DNA of 64,000 nucleotides from Pseudo-nitzschia pungens (Eukaryota > Bacillariophyta > Bacillariophyceae > Bacillariales > Bacillariaceae): NCBI GenBank assembly GCA_037355855.1, contig CM074759.1, forward strand, positions 496,001 through 560,000, read 5' to 3'. Below the pieces are notes generated by a model that was not told the DNA's origin, did not search any database, and was given only the letters and a program-made list of their open reading frames with translations. The position numbers and the translations under genes were made by a program. Each line of letters opens with the position of its first letter. Position 1 is the stretch's first letter. This document shows, piece by piece, positions 52,209-63,008 of this stretch.

Positions 52209-54140
52209 ATGTTGTTCCTCGTGCTTCTAGCAACGTTCACGCTCCTGGTAAAATCGGAACCATCCGGGATCTCGAGTGGGGATGCCCCCGATCTTGTCGT
52301 CGGGAATGGTTCCACCGCACGTGCCAAGAACGAGAGGTACTACCAGCACGTTCGAAATTCCTACGTTGAGAGCGGTTGCGTGGACTTCTTTGGGGAATTC
52401 CCATCCTTCACCGCCGCCAAAGACTACGTCGGTGGCAGCGTGAATAACTTTATACCCACGCGACGACGCCGTGTTCAGGCGATGGAACGCGACACAGTAA
52501 CCGGTGGCATGGCTTGCAGCTGTGCCATGCTCCACGATCTTGGTGCAACGGCGATCGCCGCCTACATCCAACACGACGGTTTTGCCGCTGCCACTTACGC
52601 AGAACCCAAGATAATCGGGGCGGCCGACTGCACGAATGGCGTCGCGTCGGGCTATGAATGCAAGAACGTTGATTTGGTGACGTTCGTTCCGAAAGACTCG
52701 CTGCCGGTGCCGGGAACTACGATATCTCCCATGAACGCAAACGATGTCTGGGGCTGGACGAGCAGCGACGGTCGAGAATATGTCATCTGGGGCGTAGAGG
52801 AAGGTGTGTACTTTGTGGAAATCAAGATATCGGCGGAGGGTGTTGTGAGGGGATTTCTCCCATCCAGCTCGGGGGCGATATTACAGCGAGACATCAAGGT
52901 CATTGGGGACTACGCCTACATAGGATCCGAATCCAGCTTTCACGGTCTGCAAATCTTTGACATGACCAAATTGTTGGAAATCAAGAGCAATCGCGATTGC
53001 GAGAGCGAAAAATACTGCACGGTCCTCGATGCGGACGGGGTCTACTATGGCCCCGAGTCGGGAGAATACGAAGTAGGAAACACGCACAACATTGTGGCGA
53101 ACGAAGAGAGCAACTTTCTTTACCTGGTGGGTGGAACCAACGGGTGCTTCGGTGGTCTGCACATCGTGGACGTTTCGAATCCGCTCAGCCCCAAGTTTGT
53201 GGCGTGTTTCGGAGACGACGGGTATGTTCACGACGCGCACTGTGTCAACTATAAGGGACCCGATCCAAAGTATCAAAACCGAGAAATTTGCGCATGCTTT
53301 AATGAGGTACATGTCGCAATTGTGGACGTCACCGACAAGTCCGATATCTTTATTATTTCCCGGACCGAATACGGAGACAGAGGATACACCCATCAGGGAT
53401 GGTTTTCCACCGACCACACACAAGTCGTCTTTGGGGACGAGGTGGACGAGGTACGCGCTTACGTTAAGAACACCAGGAGCATGATCCTGGACGTTAGAGA
53501 TCTATCGAAACCCACCAATTTCCGAGAATTCTTTGGGGACTCAAAATCCATCGATCACAACCAGTATATTGCGGAAGCATCGGCGTACGACAAAAACCTA
53601 TACAGCGGTACGGACCTGATTTTTCAAGCGAATTACGGAGATGGACTGCGCATCAAACAGGTCGTGGATTACGATACCAACGAAATTATCGAGGTAGGAT
53701 TCTTTGATACGTTCATTAATCCTCCTTTTGAAATGGCTGCATCTTTCGTTGGTGCGTGGTCGGTCTACCCTTATTTTGCGTCTGGTATGGTCGCCATCAG
53801 CAGCATCCAAGAAGGATTGTTCATTGTCAAACCAAATCTGGAGAATGCTTTGGTCGCGCCGCCGAATAGTCCGACGAAATCTCCAACGCTCGCGCCGACG
53901 GCAAAACAAACCAACCAAACCCCCACCAGAGCTCCTACGGTACCGAACTGCGTGGACAGCGAGACCCTGGATTACAAGGGGAAGGGGAAGGGATGCGAGT
54001 GGGTGGGACGAGGCTTCGGCAACAAGAAAAAGAAGAGACGGAACCGAAGAAGAAAATGCAAGAAAATCTGGGAGGGAGAGCGTCTCTACGATGTTTGTCC
54101 GGCGACATGCGCCTTGGTCGGACTCGGGAGTTGCGCATAA
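52209..54140 (+). CDS. Secreted choice-of-anchor-B (LVIVD repeat) protein
   Basis: A 643-aa single-exon protein. A signal peptide (MLFLVLLATFTLLVKS) leads into a beta-propeller-like LVIVD domain. The choice-of-anchor-B signatures are all present: NANDVWGWTSSDGREYVIWG, RDIKVIGDYAYIGSE, THNIVANEESNFLYLVGG, GGLHIVDVSNPLSPKF, VHDAHCVNYKGPD, YTHQGWFSTDHTQVVFGDEV, then DHNQYI and FVGAWSVYPYFASGMVAIS. Bacterial relatives carry variable C-terminal surface anchors. Here the position is taken by a Pro/Thr linker (SPTKSPTLAPTAKQ) and the six-Cys, Lys/Arg-rich tail (GCEWVGRG, RKCKKIW, YDVCPATC) also found on the neighbouring protease. An extracellular or wall-associated role is inferred; no enzymatic function is assigned. 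The ATG at 52209 directly precedes the signal peptide. Confidence 0.85.
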   Translation: MLFLVLLATFTLLVKSEPSGISSGDAPDLVVGNGSTARAKNERYYQHVRNSYVESGCVDFFGEFPSFTAAKDYVGGSVNNFIPTRRRRVQAMERDTVTGGMACSCAMLHDLGATAIAAYIQHDGFAAATYAEPKIIGAADCTNGVASGYECKNVDLVTFVPKDSLPVPGTTISPMNANDVWGWTSSDGREYVIWGVEEGVYFVEIKISAEGVVRGFLPSSSGAILQRDIKVIGDYAYIGSESSFHGLQIFDMTKLLEIKSNRDCESEKYCTVLDADGVYYGPESGEYEVGNTHNIVANEESNFLYLVGGTNGCFGGLHIVDVSNPLSPKFVACFGDDGYVHDAHCVNYKGPDPKYQNREICACFNEVHVAIVDVTDKSDIFIISRTEYGDRGYTHQGWFSTDHTQVVFGDEVDEVRAYVKNTRSMILDVRDLSKPTNFREFFGDSKSIDHNQYIAEASAYDKNLYSGTDLIFQANYGDGLRIKQVVDYDTNEIIEVGFFDTFINPPFEMAASFVGAWSVYPYFASGMVAISSIQEGLFIVKPNLENALVAPPNSPTKSPTLAPTAKQTNQTPTRAPTVPNCVDSETLDYKGKGKGCEWVGRGFGNKKKKRRNRRRKCKKIWEGERLYDVCPATCALVGLGSCA

Positions 54141-55311
54141 ATCCATCGAAACGAAAGGTTGTGCGACTGGTTCGCGAACGTGTAATATGATTTGGTACCG
54201 CATGGTTCGATTTGGTATGATTTGGTTGCCTCTCGTTTTCACCATCTGGGATCGGTGCTGCGAGCCCCATGACTGAAACGAATCACCTGCTTTTCTCTCC
54301 CCCGGACGACCGGGAAACCCTTGCTAACCCGAACAACGGCGAGCATTGTGATGTCGGAACTCGCGCTAGTACGCACGAGGTACGCGTACAGTGTGAGGGA
54401 TGAAAATATCTTTTCCTAATACTCTTTCGGAAATTCGAGACGAGATGTTTCGTTATTATTATGCAATTTCGATGATTTCGCAAATTTCCCGATTCGTCTT
54501 CCGCACACACGATGTCCGCCTGCCTACTCTTGACATAGGTAATACAATCAGTGTATACAATCAAAGATCAATTGGTTCCAAACGGCACAATAGAAATAGT
54601 TAGTGCTCAATGAGTTTCAAAATCGATTGTTTAGTACGTATCATTGATCGCGGAACCGTTTGCTAGGATCACTTCACTTTTGTTTCTTGCCCGAGATCCG
54701 ATCGTTCTCGTGCTCCGCAGTGTGCCAGGGAGAGAGATCCCCAGATCACGGAAAACACACCATCGACGTGTCTGAATTCATTCTGTACAGAGGATTGGCA
54801 TTGCGTAGGTCTAAGGGACTCCTCGGCCTCCGAGCCAAGGGCGCGGGACACTGCGGAAACAGGTGGCGTGGCGTGTTCGGCGGTGTGTACGTCCGACGCG
54901 TGATTTGATTCGGTTCGGTTCGGTTCGATTCTCTTTGGTTTCGTTGTACTGAATTCAATTGTATTGAATCCAATTGCATTGAATTCAATGCGAACCATGG
55001 GTCTTGCGTGTCGTCCCGGAGACAAAATCTTGCGTTCAACAAACACAAGGAGCGATCGACCAGATTGGTTGCGGGAACATCAAGCACCAACCGAGACGGA
55101 CTGTTCCAGCGTGTGGTGTTGCCTGCCTCCTTGCTTGATTCAATCGCAAGAAGTACGGCTTGCGGCTGCCGCAGAGCTCGGTTCTGCTCATACACCCACC
55201 ATGCTTCTTTCCCTCAAAGCTTGGAATATTCTCGTTTGGATATATCATGCACGTTATCTCCGGAGCTCTTCCCACAACCGGTCGGTTGTGACGGTCCATC
55301 CACCCTTCTCA
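54141..55311. other. Intergenic region between convergent genes
   Basis: About 1.17 kb, no supported gene. A GGTTC/GATTC run lies at 54905-54930 and a TTGAATTCAATTGTATTG-type imperfect repeat at 54950-54990. Confidence 0.6.
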
Positions 55312-57768
55312 TCAAACCCTATCCAGAGCACGAGGGGTGTTGTCGGTTGAGGTCTTTGCCTCGTCTTCGTCTTTCGCATTATCCACGTCATCGTTGTTGG
55401 TATCGTCTTCTTCGCCAATCGACATGATCATGTTCACTGTGCCAACACTGCCACTGCTGCTGGCAGTGGTTCGGTAGCTTTCGTCGATTTCGTCACTCCC
55501 CCGGCTGCTGTCGTCGGAAAAGGCCGGTTCCGTGTCGCTTTCTTGATCGTCGTCGTCGTCGTCGTCGTTGTTGTTGTCGGAGCGTTTCGTTTTCTTCAAA
55601 GCGTCTGGTTCATTGCTTTCGTTCTGCTCTTGCGCATCCTCGAGATCGAGATCCAAGTCGTCGTCGTCGTCTAGGTCGTCCTCGAGGCAGACAGTCCTCC
55701 CGTCGTTTATGGTGGCAAAGTCGCGCGTGTTGGATTTGCAGCACTTTTCAAAGCCCGCCGACAGGAAGAAGGCGAGAGCTATGGCCGCCGCCACGATTCC
55801 CACGGATTTGTAGAGGCCACCCAGGTCCGCCGCTCCGTGACCGGAAGAGGACGAGGACGTCGAACCGTGTTGGTTTGGACCGCGTTGGCTTTCGCTGTCG
55901 CTTTCGTCGTCGTCCGCCCGGGGATGGACCTTCGGAGACACCACAAACACCGCGGCGGAAGATGTCGATTCCGAATCCGAATGCGAATCAGAAAACAAAT
56001 CCAAAAGATCCTTTTCGGAGGGTGTCGTCCGGAGGGTAGCGGTGATGTGACCCACCACCCCGTACTTCGTGGGCGAAAAGGCGAGAATGCCACCGCACAC
56101 GGAGTCATTCTCCACGACGGTAATCTCTTCCAACGAAAGGGCCGTAACGACATTGTCACTGCCATCGCCACTGTCATTGCCACCGATAGAAATCATCACC
56201 AGGTGTACTCTGGGGGAGGATGAGGACGAGGACGACGACGACGAGGAGGAGGAAGAAGAAGACAGCTCTCCCGATGGAATGCCGACCTGGTAAGCAAGCA
56301 CAACGTCTTCGTCGTACCCCCACGCGCTTCCCAGCACCACCAAAAAGGATTCCGAGTAAGTCCCGTAGACGTCAAACTCTTGAAGTATAGAAACAACGGG
56401 AGAAGACATGGAAGACGTAGCACCTTGGGAAGGAACATCCTTCGATACGGACCGACAAGGGAGGAGACCGATTCTGCCTTGGACGTCGTCATTGTCATTG
56501 TCGCTGCCATCGACATTGTCGTGGATCACAGACAAGCAGTAGGGATTGGTTTGGATCAGGTCTCTGCCGGTCGTCGATTCTCGAACTGGAGCCAGCGATT
56601 GGACCCTGCCCTCCGGGGTGACGACAAAGCGCATGTGACGGCTTGCCGTCCTCCCCTGCGAGCCTTTCTCTTGCGTGAGTGACGACGATGACGACGACGA
56701 CGACGACAAAGCGTCTTCCTCCCGGCGGTGGTGGTTGGGGTGGCCCTCCGAGGTCGGACACTCTTGCAGCACCAATTCGTATTCGTATTCGGAGGGATTG
56801 GCATCGGAGGTTGGTTGACTGAATTCGGAAAATCTCGGTCCCAAACACCGATCCTTCTTCCCGTCACCGGGAGTCAAAGTCACGGCGCGAAGCAATCCGT
56901 TGTCGAACCGCCATTCCAAGGGTGGTGAGTGACGGTGGTCATCGTCTCCATCGTCTTGTGCTTCTTCTTTTTCGTCTGGCGTTCTCTTGGGTGTTTGCCG
57001 GAGCATTCCGACTAATGTTGTTTGAGTTGTTGCTTTTGCTGTGCTTGGGAATTCAGACACAGCATCTGACTGCGAAAGATTGATGTCACTGTTATCTTCC
57101 GGGGTTGTCGTTGTCGTTGTCGTTGTCTTCCATCCCAGACAGGATCGGAACGATTGACGGGACGCGGGATCGCCGTGGGACAAATCGCTCGTGCACAGGG
57201 CAAGATTTCCATTTCCCGGCTGTTGCTGTTGCAGATGCGATGGCGACGAGGGATCCAAGGCATAAAACTGTATGGGAAGGAACGGGTCGAAAGAAAGGAA
57301 AAGAAAGATGCATGGCATGGCATGGCATGGATCGTGTGAGAAAGGTGTGTGGATGGATGCAAGCCGTCAATCCGTGATGGATTCATTCATTCGTTCATTC
57401 ACTCCTTCGCGGATAATACGGTGCATTCATTCTCTCAAAACAGGTCGTTCGTTAGTTTGTTCGATCGTTCCTTCCGGATAGGGCAGAATCGAATCGATAG
57501 ACAATCCAACCAAATCATCGGTTTCCTAGTATCTGCAATTGTCAACTCGACTCGACTCAAGTCGACTCCATCTTCGCTTGGCAATGCTGCGCTTCGCTTC
57601 ACTTCGCACGTGCATACGTACCAATTCCTCGGCCCCGGTGGTGGTTGCCGTCAAAGCCACCACGATGGATGAGAAGAGAAGAAAGCGTCGAATCGACCGC
57701 AACAACGATGGCATTGACATTGGCGATGTCGATGACGAGGGAGAGACCGAAGGTTTCCAGCGCTGCAT
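55312..57768 (-). CDS. Predicted type I membrane protein, two exons
   Basis: Not recognised. Exon 1 (57768-57622) encodes a signal peptide: RSIRRFLLFSSIVVALTATT with a cleavage-like TTTGAEEL. Exon 2 (57267-55312) follows in phase 0 across a 354-bp GT-AG intron (57621-57268), giving GAEEL-FYALDPSSPSHL, 700 aa in all. In-frame ATGs at 57720 and 57714 would fit a signal peptide better than 57768. The lumenal part holds scattered cysteines and conserved-looking strands (LALCTSDLSHGD, RFVVTPEGRVQSLAPV, NPYCLSVIHD, FDVYGTYSESFLVVLGSAWG) separated by Ser and Asp runs. A single membrane helix (SVGIVAAAIALAFFLSAGF, about 537-555) is followed by KCC and a cytosolic tail of alternating Asp/Glu-rich and Ser-rich stretches. 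Surface receptor or trafficking adaptor roles are possible but unsupported. Confidence 0.68.
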
Positions 57769-58060
57769 GATAGTATTGTGACGTGATGTGTGACTTTTTG
57801 CCGCTGTGCGTGATAGAGAATGCCGTGAAGGACGGGATGAATGATATTTTGACAGTGCCACTGTTACCACTCGAGAGAGTTTTTGGTTTTTGTCTAGTGT
57901 TCAGCTATGTTTGCAACAACTTGGCGTTTGCGTACCGGTGCAAGTACGAGTGTGGAGACTAAGTGATTGTTGTTTTGTTTGGGAGGCACAGGATGGCCTA
58001 CTATGGCATTAGACTACGTTATCACTTTTGACCACAGACTACGAGTGAGGTTTACTGTAG

Positions 58061-58154
58061 TTTGAATACGGTAGATGAATGAATGAATCATTCACATGAG
58101 CCTTGGATTTGAATACGGTATTTGAATACGGTAGATGAATGAATGAATCATTCA
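58061..58154. repeat. 34-bp direct repeat, 60-bp period
   Basis: 58061-58094 and 58121-58154 are identical (starting TTTGAATACGGTAGATGAAT). A partial extra copy of the first 13 bases lies at 58108-58120, so the array looks like a tandem duplication with a slipped unit. Confidence 0.9.
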
Positions 58155-61100
58155 TGCATGCGCTAAGGTATTCGTAAACCTTACCATCCTCCGTTGTGAT
58201 GGAACGAAAGAATTTCGATCGGGATTATCATAAGGCTACTCATAGTGCGAGAGGGTGCACGGCAGCAAGGGTGACATGCTCGTCCAAGAACTATCCCCCT
58301 TTCGTAAAGCAACCCACGTATTTATTCTTTGGTGGTGCTTTGCTTTTGTTATTCTTTACGGGTAGGGTTCGTACCGGTACCTGTATCATAGACGACGTTT
58401 CTGTTCGAACTACAATATTCCATCCTTTGGGGTTTTCTTCGAGGTGGGATTTCTGACGAAGCACCTTCGAATCATTGATCACTAACTTATTTGTGCAACA
58501 GACGAATTCAGAACACAACATGTTGCTTTTTTAAGAATGTTCTATGGGATAGCAGTTCTCTCTTCCTTCCAGTCACAATAATGGAGGCACACATGAAAAA
58601 ATCGCCAAATCCGAGTGGAAGCAATTGCCGCGTCTTCAATTGCCTCAATCTCCTTTGTTCTTCTTTTGCACTGGGCATTACAGCTTCTCCCTACAATTTG
58701 CCAGAAATTGACGCCAAGGTTCGATACAATTCACTTTGTGCGGGTAATCTGTCGGATTCGTCATTGCTCTTATCCCCCCACCGTTTACAACATTCCAACT
58801 TCGAACCCACGGATGGCAGAACGGCCGAAAGGTTCGAGGTTTTGCACGAAACCATGGAGTTCCCTCCGGGTGACCGATCAGATTCTCCGTTCTTCTGACA
58901 CGTGCAATGCGAAGTGATCGAAGGACCATAGCAAGGAGAGGAAGTTTGGGGTGTGGCACCGAACTGCCGTGGAATTCAGTCCCGCCCATGGGGAGTCCAG
59001 GTTCTCCGCGATTCGAATTGGGACCGTTTGCGGCCAATCGAAAGGGAAGAAGATGGTGCACTGGTCGCAGCCACGACGGAACTTCCCGGAGCCGGAGAGA
59101 GGCATGACCGAATTTGGGTGTCGAGAGGATCGTGATTTGAATTGCGAGAATGTTGTTATCTTAAGGTTTACTACTACTTGTACCGGAACAAGTGTTAATC
59201 ATCTCAAAATGAAGCAAAACCACTCCTCCATCCACGGGGGGAAAAGATCCGTTCGATTCCCCCGCGGGGTAGCGGATTGCTTGAAGCGCAATGAATGTCA
59301 TTGAATCTCGGTATGATACGGTACCACTGTGTACCAGTAAGAGTAACGGTCATGAAACTGCAATCTCTGCTCCCGTCGCTTACTGGTCATCTTTCCCACG
59401 AATGCATCTAAAAAGATGATCAAGAATAAAGCAATGATGAGGTGAAAGATTATGGTAGAGAACTTAGCTATTACTAGTAGTTGTAACCTTACTACGAGAC
59501 AGCATGAAATAATCATTCATAATGACAAGCACTACACGTACCGTACTACAAGTAGTACTAAATAATGCATGCAGTAAGCGATAGCCAACCGGACACTGCT
59601 GTAAGGCCAAGTAGGCTTCTTCCAAACGTGATGGTGGAGGGTAGGAAGCAGAATGACTGTAAAGCGCTACTACTAGTACTAGTAGTAACTTACTCCTACT
59701 AGTACTACTAGTATTAGTTCTAGTCGTACTACTACTACTGATAGTTGGATCGCTCGTCTCCAAACCTCCCTTGGAGAGCACATGAAATGCCACAGACTGG
59801 TGGGTGATGTACTCACTACTAGTACGGTTGTGGATCTTGTTGTTCTTGATCTCGTCATACCATTATCTTTTCGAGATATCCTCAACTTCAACTTCAATCC
59901 ACAACATCAACCTTGGTTGAATGTAGTCAACATCCTTCAATCTTCAACCTCAACCTCAAGAAGCTTCAAATGTTGAACAACCAACAACCTCAATATTGTC
60001 ACGTTCAACTTACAAAACCCTTGACCTAAACTCTTTTAGTTTGTTATGTAGGACCAACAACTTCCAACTCCCATCATTTGTAAAGAGACAACCTACTGCA
60101 TAAGGAGGGTCCAACAAGTGATGTGTTCGTTTGGTCCTTTTTTCATCCATGAAAAAAGTGTGTGTGCATGCAAAACCCACCCTCAACTTCTATTCATTGT
60201 AGTATTTCTATGCTCGTTCTAGTGTTTTTTCGGTTTGTCTCTGGTACGGTGGTGCTCCGTTCAGTAGTACACTGTTGTATTGAGATACTATTTTTCAGAA
60301 CAAAATTATATATTCACCTTGTGCTTGTGCACGCAGCTCTCGTTGAAAACCAACATAAATGATGAAAGATGAGGTGGCATGGAGGGATAGTAAGACCCCT
60401 AGATCTTGTTGTAATTGGAACGGCATTGTAGTAGTTTGTTACTGCAATTTCTGCTATAGATAATCTGTAGTATGCAGTTGTAGTGTAGCGCCGAGCAGCC
60501 CTTTGTAGTTCAGTGTAGTGTAGTAGTGTAGTATGAAGCCGCCAGCACGGCACGTATCCTTGCACCGCTCCAATTTCGTTGGAACCAAGATCAGGGACAT
60601 CGAAAACTATCACAAATAATCTCCAATGGCACCTTCTCTATCGTACGCAGTGCACACCACCGCTCGATCTCGGTTCCGTGCACTCGCTTCGGTTCCGTGC
60701 ACTGTTTTCCTCGCGCAATCCAGTTTTCTCTTGGTTGTTCCTCTGTTCTGTAGTACCAATCGCCGAGTGAGTCCTCGTCCTTCTTCCAGCCATCCTCGCC
60801 ATCCGGGTCCTCGTTTCCGCCGTAACGGCGGCGGGCATCTTGTCAACTCGATAGCTAGTTAGCTGGCTACTTAGTTAGCTAGCTAGTAGCTATCACCCGG
60901 CGAGTTGGGAATGGAGGCACGACGATCGTTCACGTTGAAACTCTGCAAGCCCTTCGGCAAATGTTTTGTCTCGGTTGGTCTTTGTTCGTTTTGGAGCAAA
61001 TGGTAGGTACGTGTGCTGCATCCAAAACCACCGCTTTGCCAAACCGATCGCACGAAGGAATGGTCGCAGCCATCTGCCGTACCGATTCTTCGTCTTTCCA

Positions 61101-61310
61101 CACGAACCGCGAAACGACAAGGGTGACGCGGCGCGGCGCGGCGTCCCGTGCCTTCCCCTCCGAGTCGTGATCGTCGTTGGCACCGTCTCGAGACGCGTCG
61201 TGTTGTGGCGGATGGCAGTTGATGGATGGGTTTTGTTCCGAACAGAATGCCGACCGCGCAAGAATGGTTTTGGTGATCGTGCGATCGATCACAGCCCGCG
61301 GATGCTACTG

Positions 61311-61397
61311 CAAGTGCGAGTGCGAGTGCGAGTGCGAGTGCGAGTGCAAGTGCGAGTGCGAGTGCGAGTGCAATTGCAATTGCAACCGCAACTGCAA
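61311..61397. repeat. GAGTGC hexamer array
   Basis: About fourteen 6-bp units, GAGTGC with AAGTGC, AATTGC and AACTGC/AACCGC variants towards the right end. It forces long open frames on both strands (Ala/Leu runs on one, Cys/Glu runs on the other). Confidence 0.85.
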
Positions 61398-61634
61398 ATG
61401 AAATGCACGCTCGGATTCCTTTCGTTCCCGGGTTGTGGCTTCCTGCGTTGACCACGCCACGCCACGCCACGCCTCTCAACAACTGCGCAATTTCCATTCC
61501 GGTTCCGTTCCGCTTCCGTTCCATTCCACAACTGCGCAATTTCCATTCCGGTTCCGTTCCGTTCCGTTCCATTCCTGCATTCATTTCTGTGTTCATTCCC
61601 GTATGTATTCACTCACTCACTTCACTCACTCATT

Positions 61635-63008
61635 TCACTCCCATTCGAACAGTCCGACCCGGGGATTCAGCATCGCTTCCGGGATGGGCAGGTCCCTCTT
61701 GACCATGGTCTGCGCCCGGAGTTCGGGCAGGTCTCCGGCCCCCGGAACGTCCTCCAGATAGACGGTTCGGTTGTCAGCCTCGGCGGTCCGGAGGCGATCC
61801 GCCACCAGCTTCGACAATCCCTCCGCCTCCGCTCGGGTGGTCGAAACGATCGCCGCCGACCCCGAGGACGCCAGCGACGACGCGCAAAAGTCCAGGGCCG
61901 ACCCGAGCGAGGCCGCGACCTGTCGGAGCCGGGCGATCTCCGGCCCGATCTCGTTCCGGAGGCGGAGCTCGATGGAGGAATGAAAGTGGGCCCGGGCCTG
62001 GCAGACCAGCGACCGGGCCTTGCAGTGGGCTCCCCACTCCCTGCAGCGGTTCGGGAGCTCCGATTGGAGGCGGGGATCCTTGGCCAGCGTCAGCGCCTCG
62101 TTGTAGAGAAGCGCCGCCCCCTGGATCAGATAGGCCAGCGTGGTGTGGTTCCGGACGACGCTCCCTCCGCCGCTCCCGTCGCCGAGGTTGGCCAGCTTGT
62201 AGATGCAGGACTGGGCCTGGGCCAGCAGGAGCGTTTCCCAGAAGCGCAGCATCGGCTTGGAGAGATCGACCGTGGAGACGTACTCGTTCTCGCCGGAAAA
62301 GTCCAGGAGTTGCCGGCAGAGCGACAGATGGCTCGCGGCGTGCTGGAGGTTGGAAATGGCCGACTTGAGGCCCTCCCTGGTCTTGTCGTCGGATTCCAGG
62401 GCGGCCGAGGCCGACCGGAGCGCCGCAATGTTCCAGAGCGTGCAGGCCCGGTCCCACAGGAGGGTGTGGTGCGTTTCGGGCGCCCCCCGGTTGCCCCCCG
62501 CTCTCTGGGGTTCGTAGTATTCGGTTCCGTTTTTGCTTTTGCTTTTGGATTTGTTTTTGCTGTTGTTGATTTCGTTGTCGACGACGACGTCGTCCGAGAA
62601 GGCCCCCAGCCAGGTGAGCAGGATCCCGTTTTCCTCGTCGGCGTTGCCGGTCGGAAAGCCGCGCTTTTCGAACTCCAGGAGGGTGGCGTGATAGTCCTGG
62701 CAGTCCCTGAGCATCTGGTGTTCCTCCAGCGCCGATCGGTGGGAATCCTGCAGGGATTCGGACAGGCAGTTTCGGAGGGCGGCGATCCGCAGGAGTTCCG
62801 ACCGGCATCGGGCCGAGCCGTACGCGGGTTTGGGCAGTATCATGGAGGGTGCCGCATCGGCTTCGGAGGAAGAAGAAAAGCCGCCGCCGCTGGATTGGTT
62901 GCCGAAGGCTACCTGGGACTCGTCGTCGTCCAACCAGTTGGCGAGCGGTTGGGTCAGATCGCAGCGGACGGGAACCTTGAAGGGGAGGTACAAGAGCGGA
63001 GTGGGCAT
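61635..63008 (-). CDS. BRO1-domain protein (ALIX/Bro1-like)
   Basis: The BRO1 domain is a boomerang-shaped helical fold that binds ESCRT-III (CHMP4/Snf7) in endosomal sorting, cytokinesis and membrane repair. The 457-aa protein starts MPTPLLYLPFKVPVRCDLTQ, the usual short strand before the first helix. The core marker is LLWDRACTLWNIAALRSASA, matching the BRO1 'FE.A.VLFNLAAL.S..A' helix. It continues with NLQHAASHLSLCRQLLDFSG, LLLAQAQSCIYKLAN, then helices beginning LIQGAALLYNEALTL and HCKARSLVCQARAHFHSSIE, as in Bro1/BROX. The protein ends shortly after the domain (VYLEDVPGAGDLPELRAQTM onward), so it lacks the V-domain and Pro-rich tail of ALIX and is closer to BROX-type single-domain members. 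An Asn/Lys/Ser low-complexity loop interrupts the front half. The first ATG is at 63008. Confidence 0.82.
   Translation of the reverse strand: MPTPLLYLPFKVPVRCDLTQPLANWLDDDESQVAFGNQSSGGGFSSSSEADAAPSMILPKPAYGSARCRSELLRIAALRNCLSESLQDSHRSALEEHQMLRDCQDYHATLLEFEKRGFPTGNADEENGILLTWLGAFSDDVVVDNEINNSKNKSKSKSKNGTEYYEPQRAGGNRGAPETHHTLLWDRACTLWNIAALRSASAALESDDKTREGLKSAISNLQHAASHLSLCRQLLDFSGENEYVSTVDLSKPMLRFWETLLLAQAQSCIYKLANLGDGSGGGSVVRNHTTLAYLIQGAALLYNEALTLAKDPRLQSELPNRCREWGAHCKARSLVCQARAHFHSSIELRLRNEIGPEIARLRQVAASLGSALDFCASSLASSGSAAIVSTTRAEAEGLSKLVADRLRTAEADNRTVYLEDVPGAGDLPELRAQTMVKRDLPIPEAMLNPRVGLFEWE

Larger units (their letters stand above)
57769..61634. other. Large intergenic region with repeats
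   Basis: 3.9 kb without a confident gene. Contents: a 34-bp spaced direct repeat (58061-58154), ACTAGTACTAGTAGTA words (59670-59725 and 59812-59822), CAACTTCAA-type repeats (59884-59990), a GTAGT tract (60478-60533), TTAGCTAGCTAG words (60855-60890) and a GAGTGC hexamer array (61311-61397). Several frames of 60-240 codons (for example - 59061-58678, + 60626-60862 and - 61596-60883) lack family features or are repeat-driven. Confidence 0.5.

Noticed and set aside
57526..57621. Extension of exon 1 of the membrane protein into EELVRMHVRSEAKRS
   Set aside because: It runs past a good GTACGT donor into basic, repetitive peptide and a stop; the spliced form joins a matching acceptor in frame.
60883..61596. 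237-codon minus-strand frame with a long Ala/Leu run
   Set aside because: The run is created by the GAGTGC hexamer array; the rest has no domain and shifts frame with overlapping ORFs.
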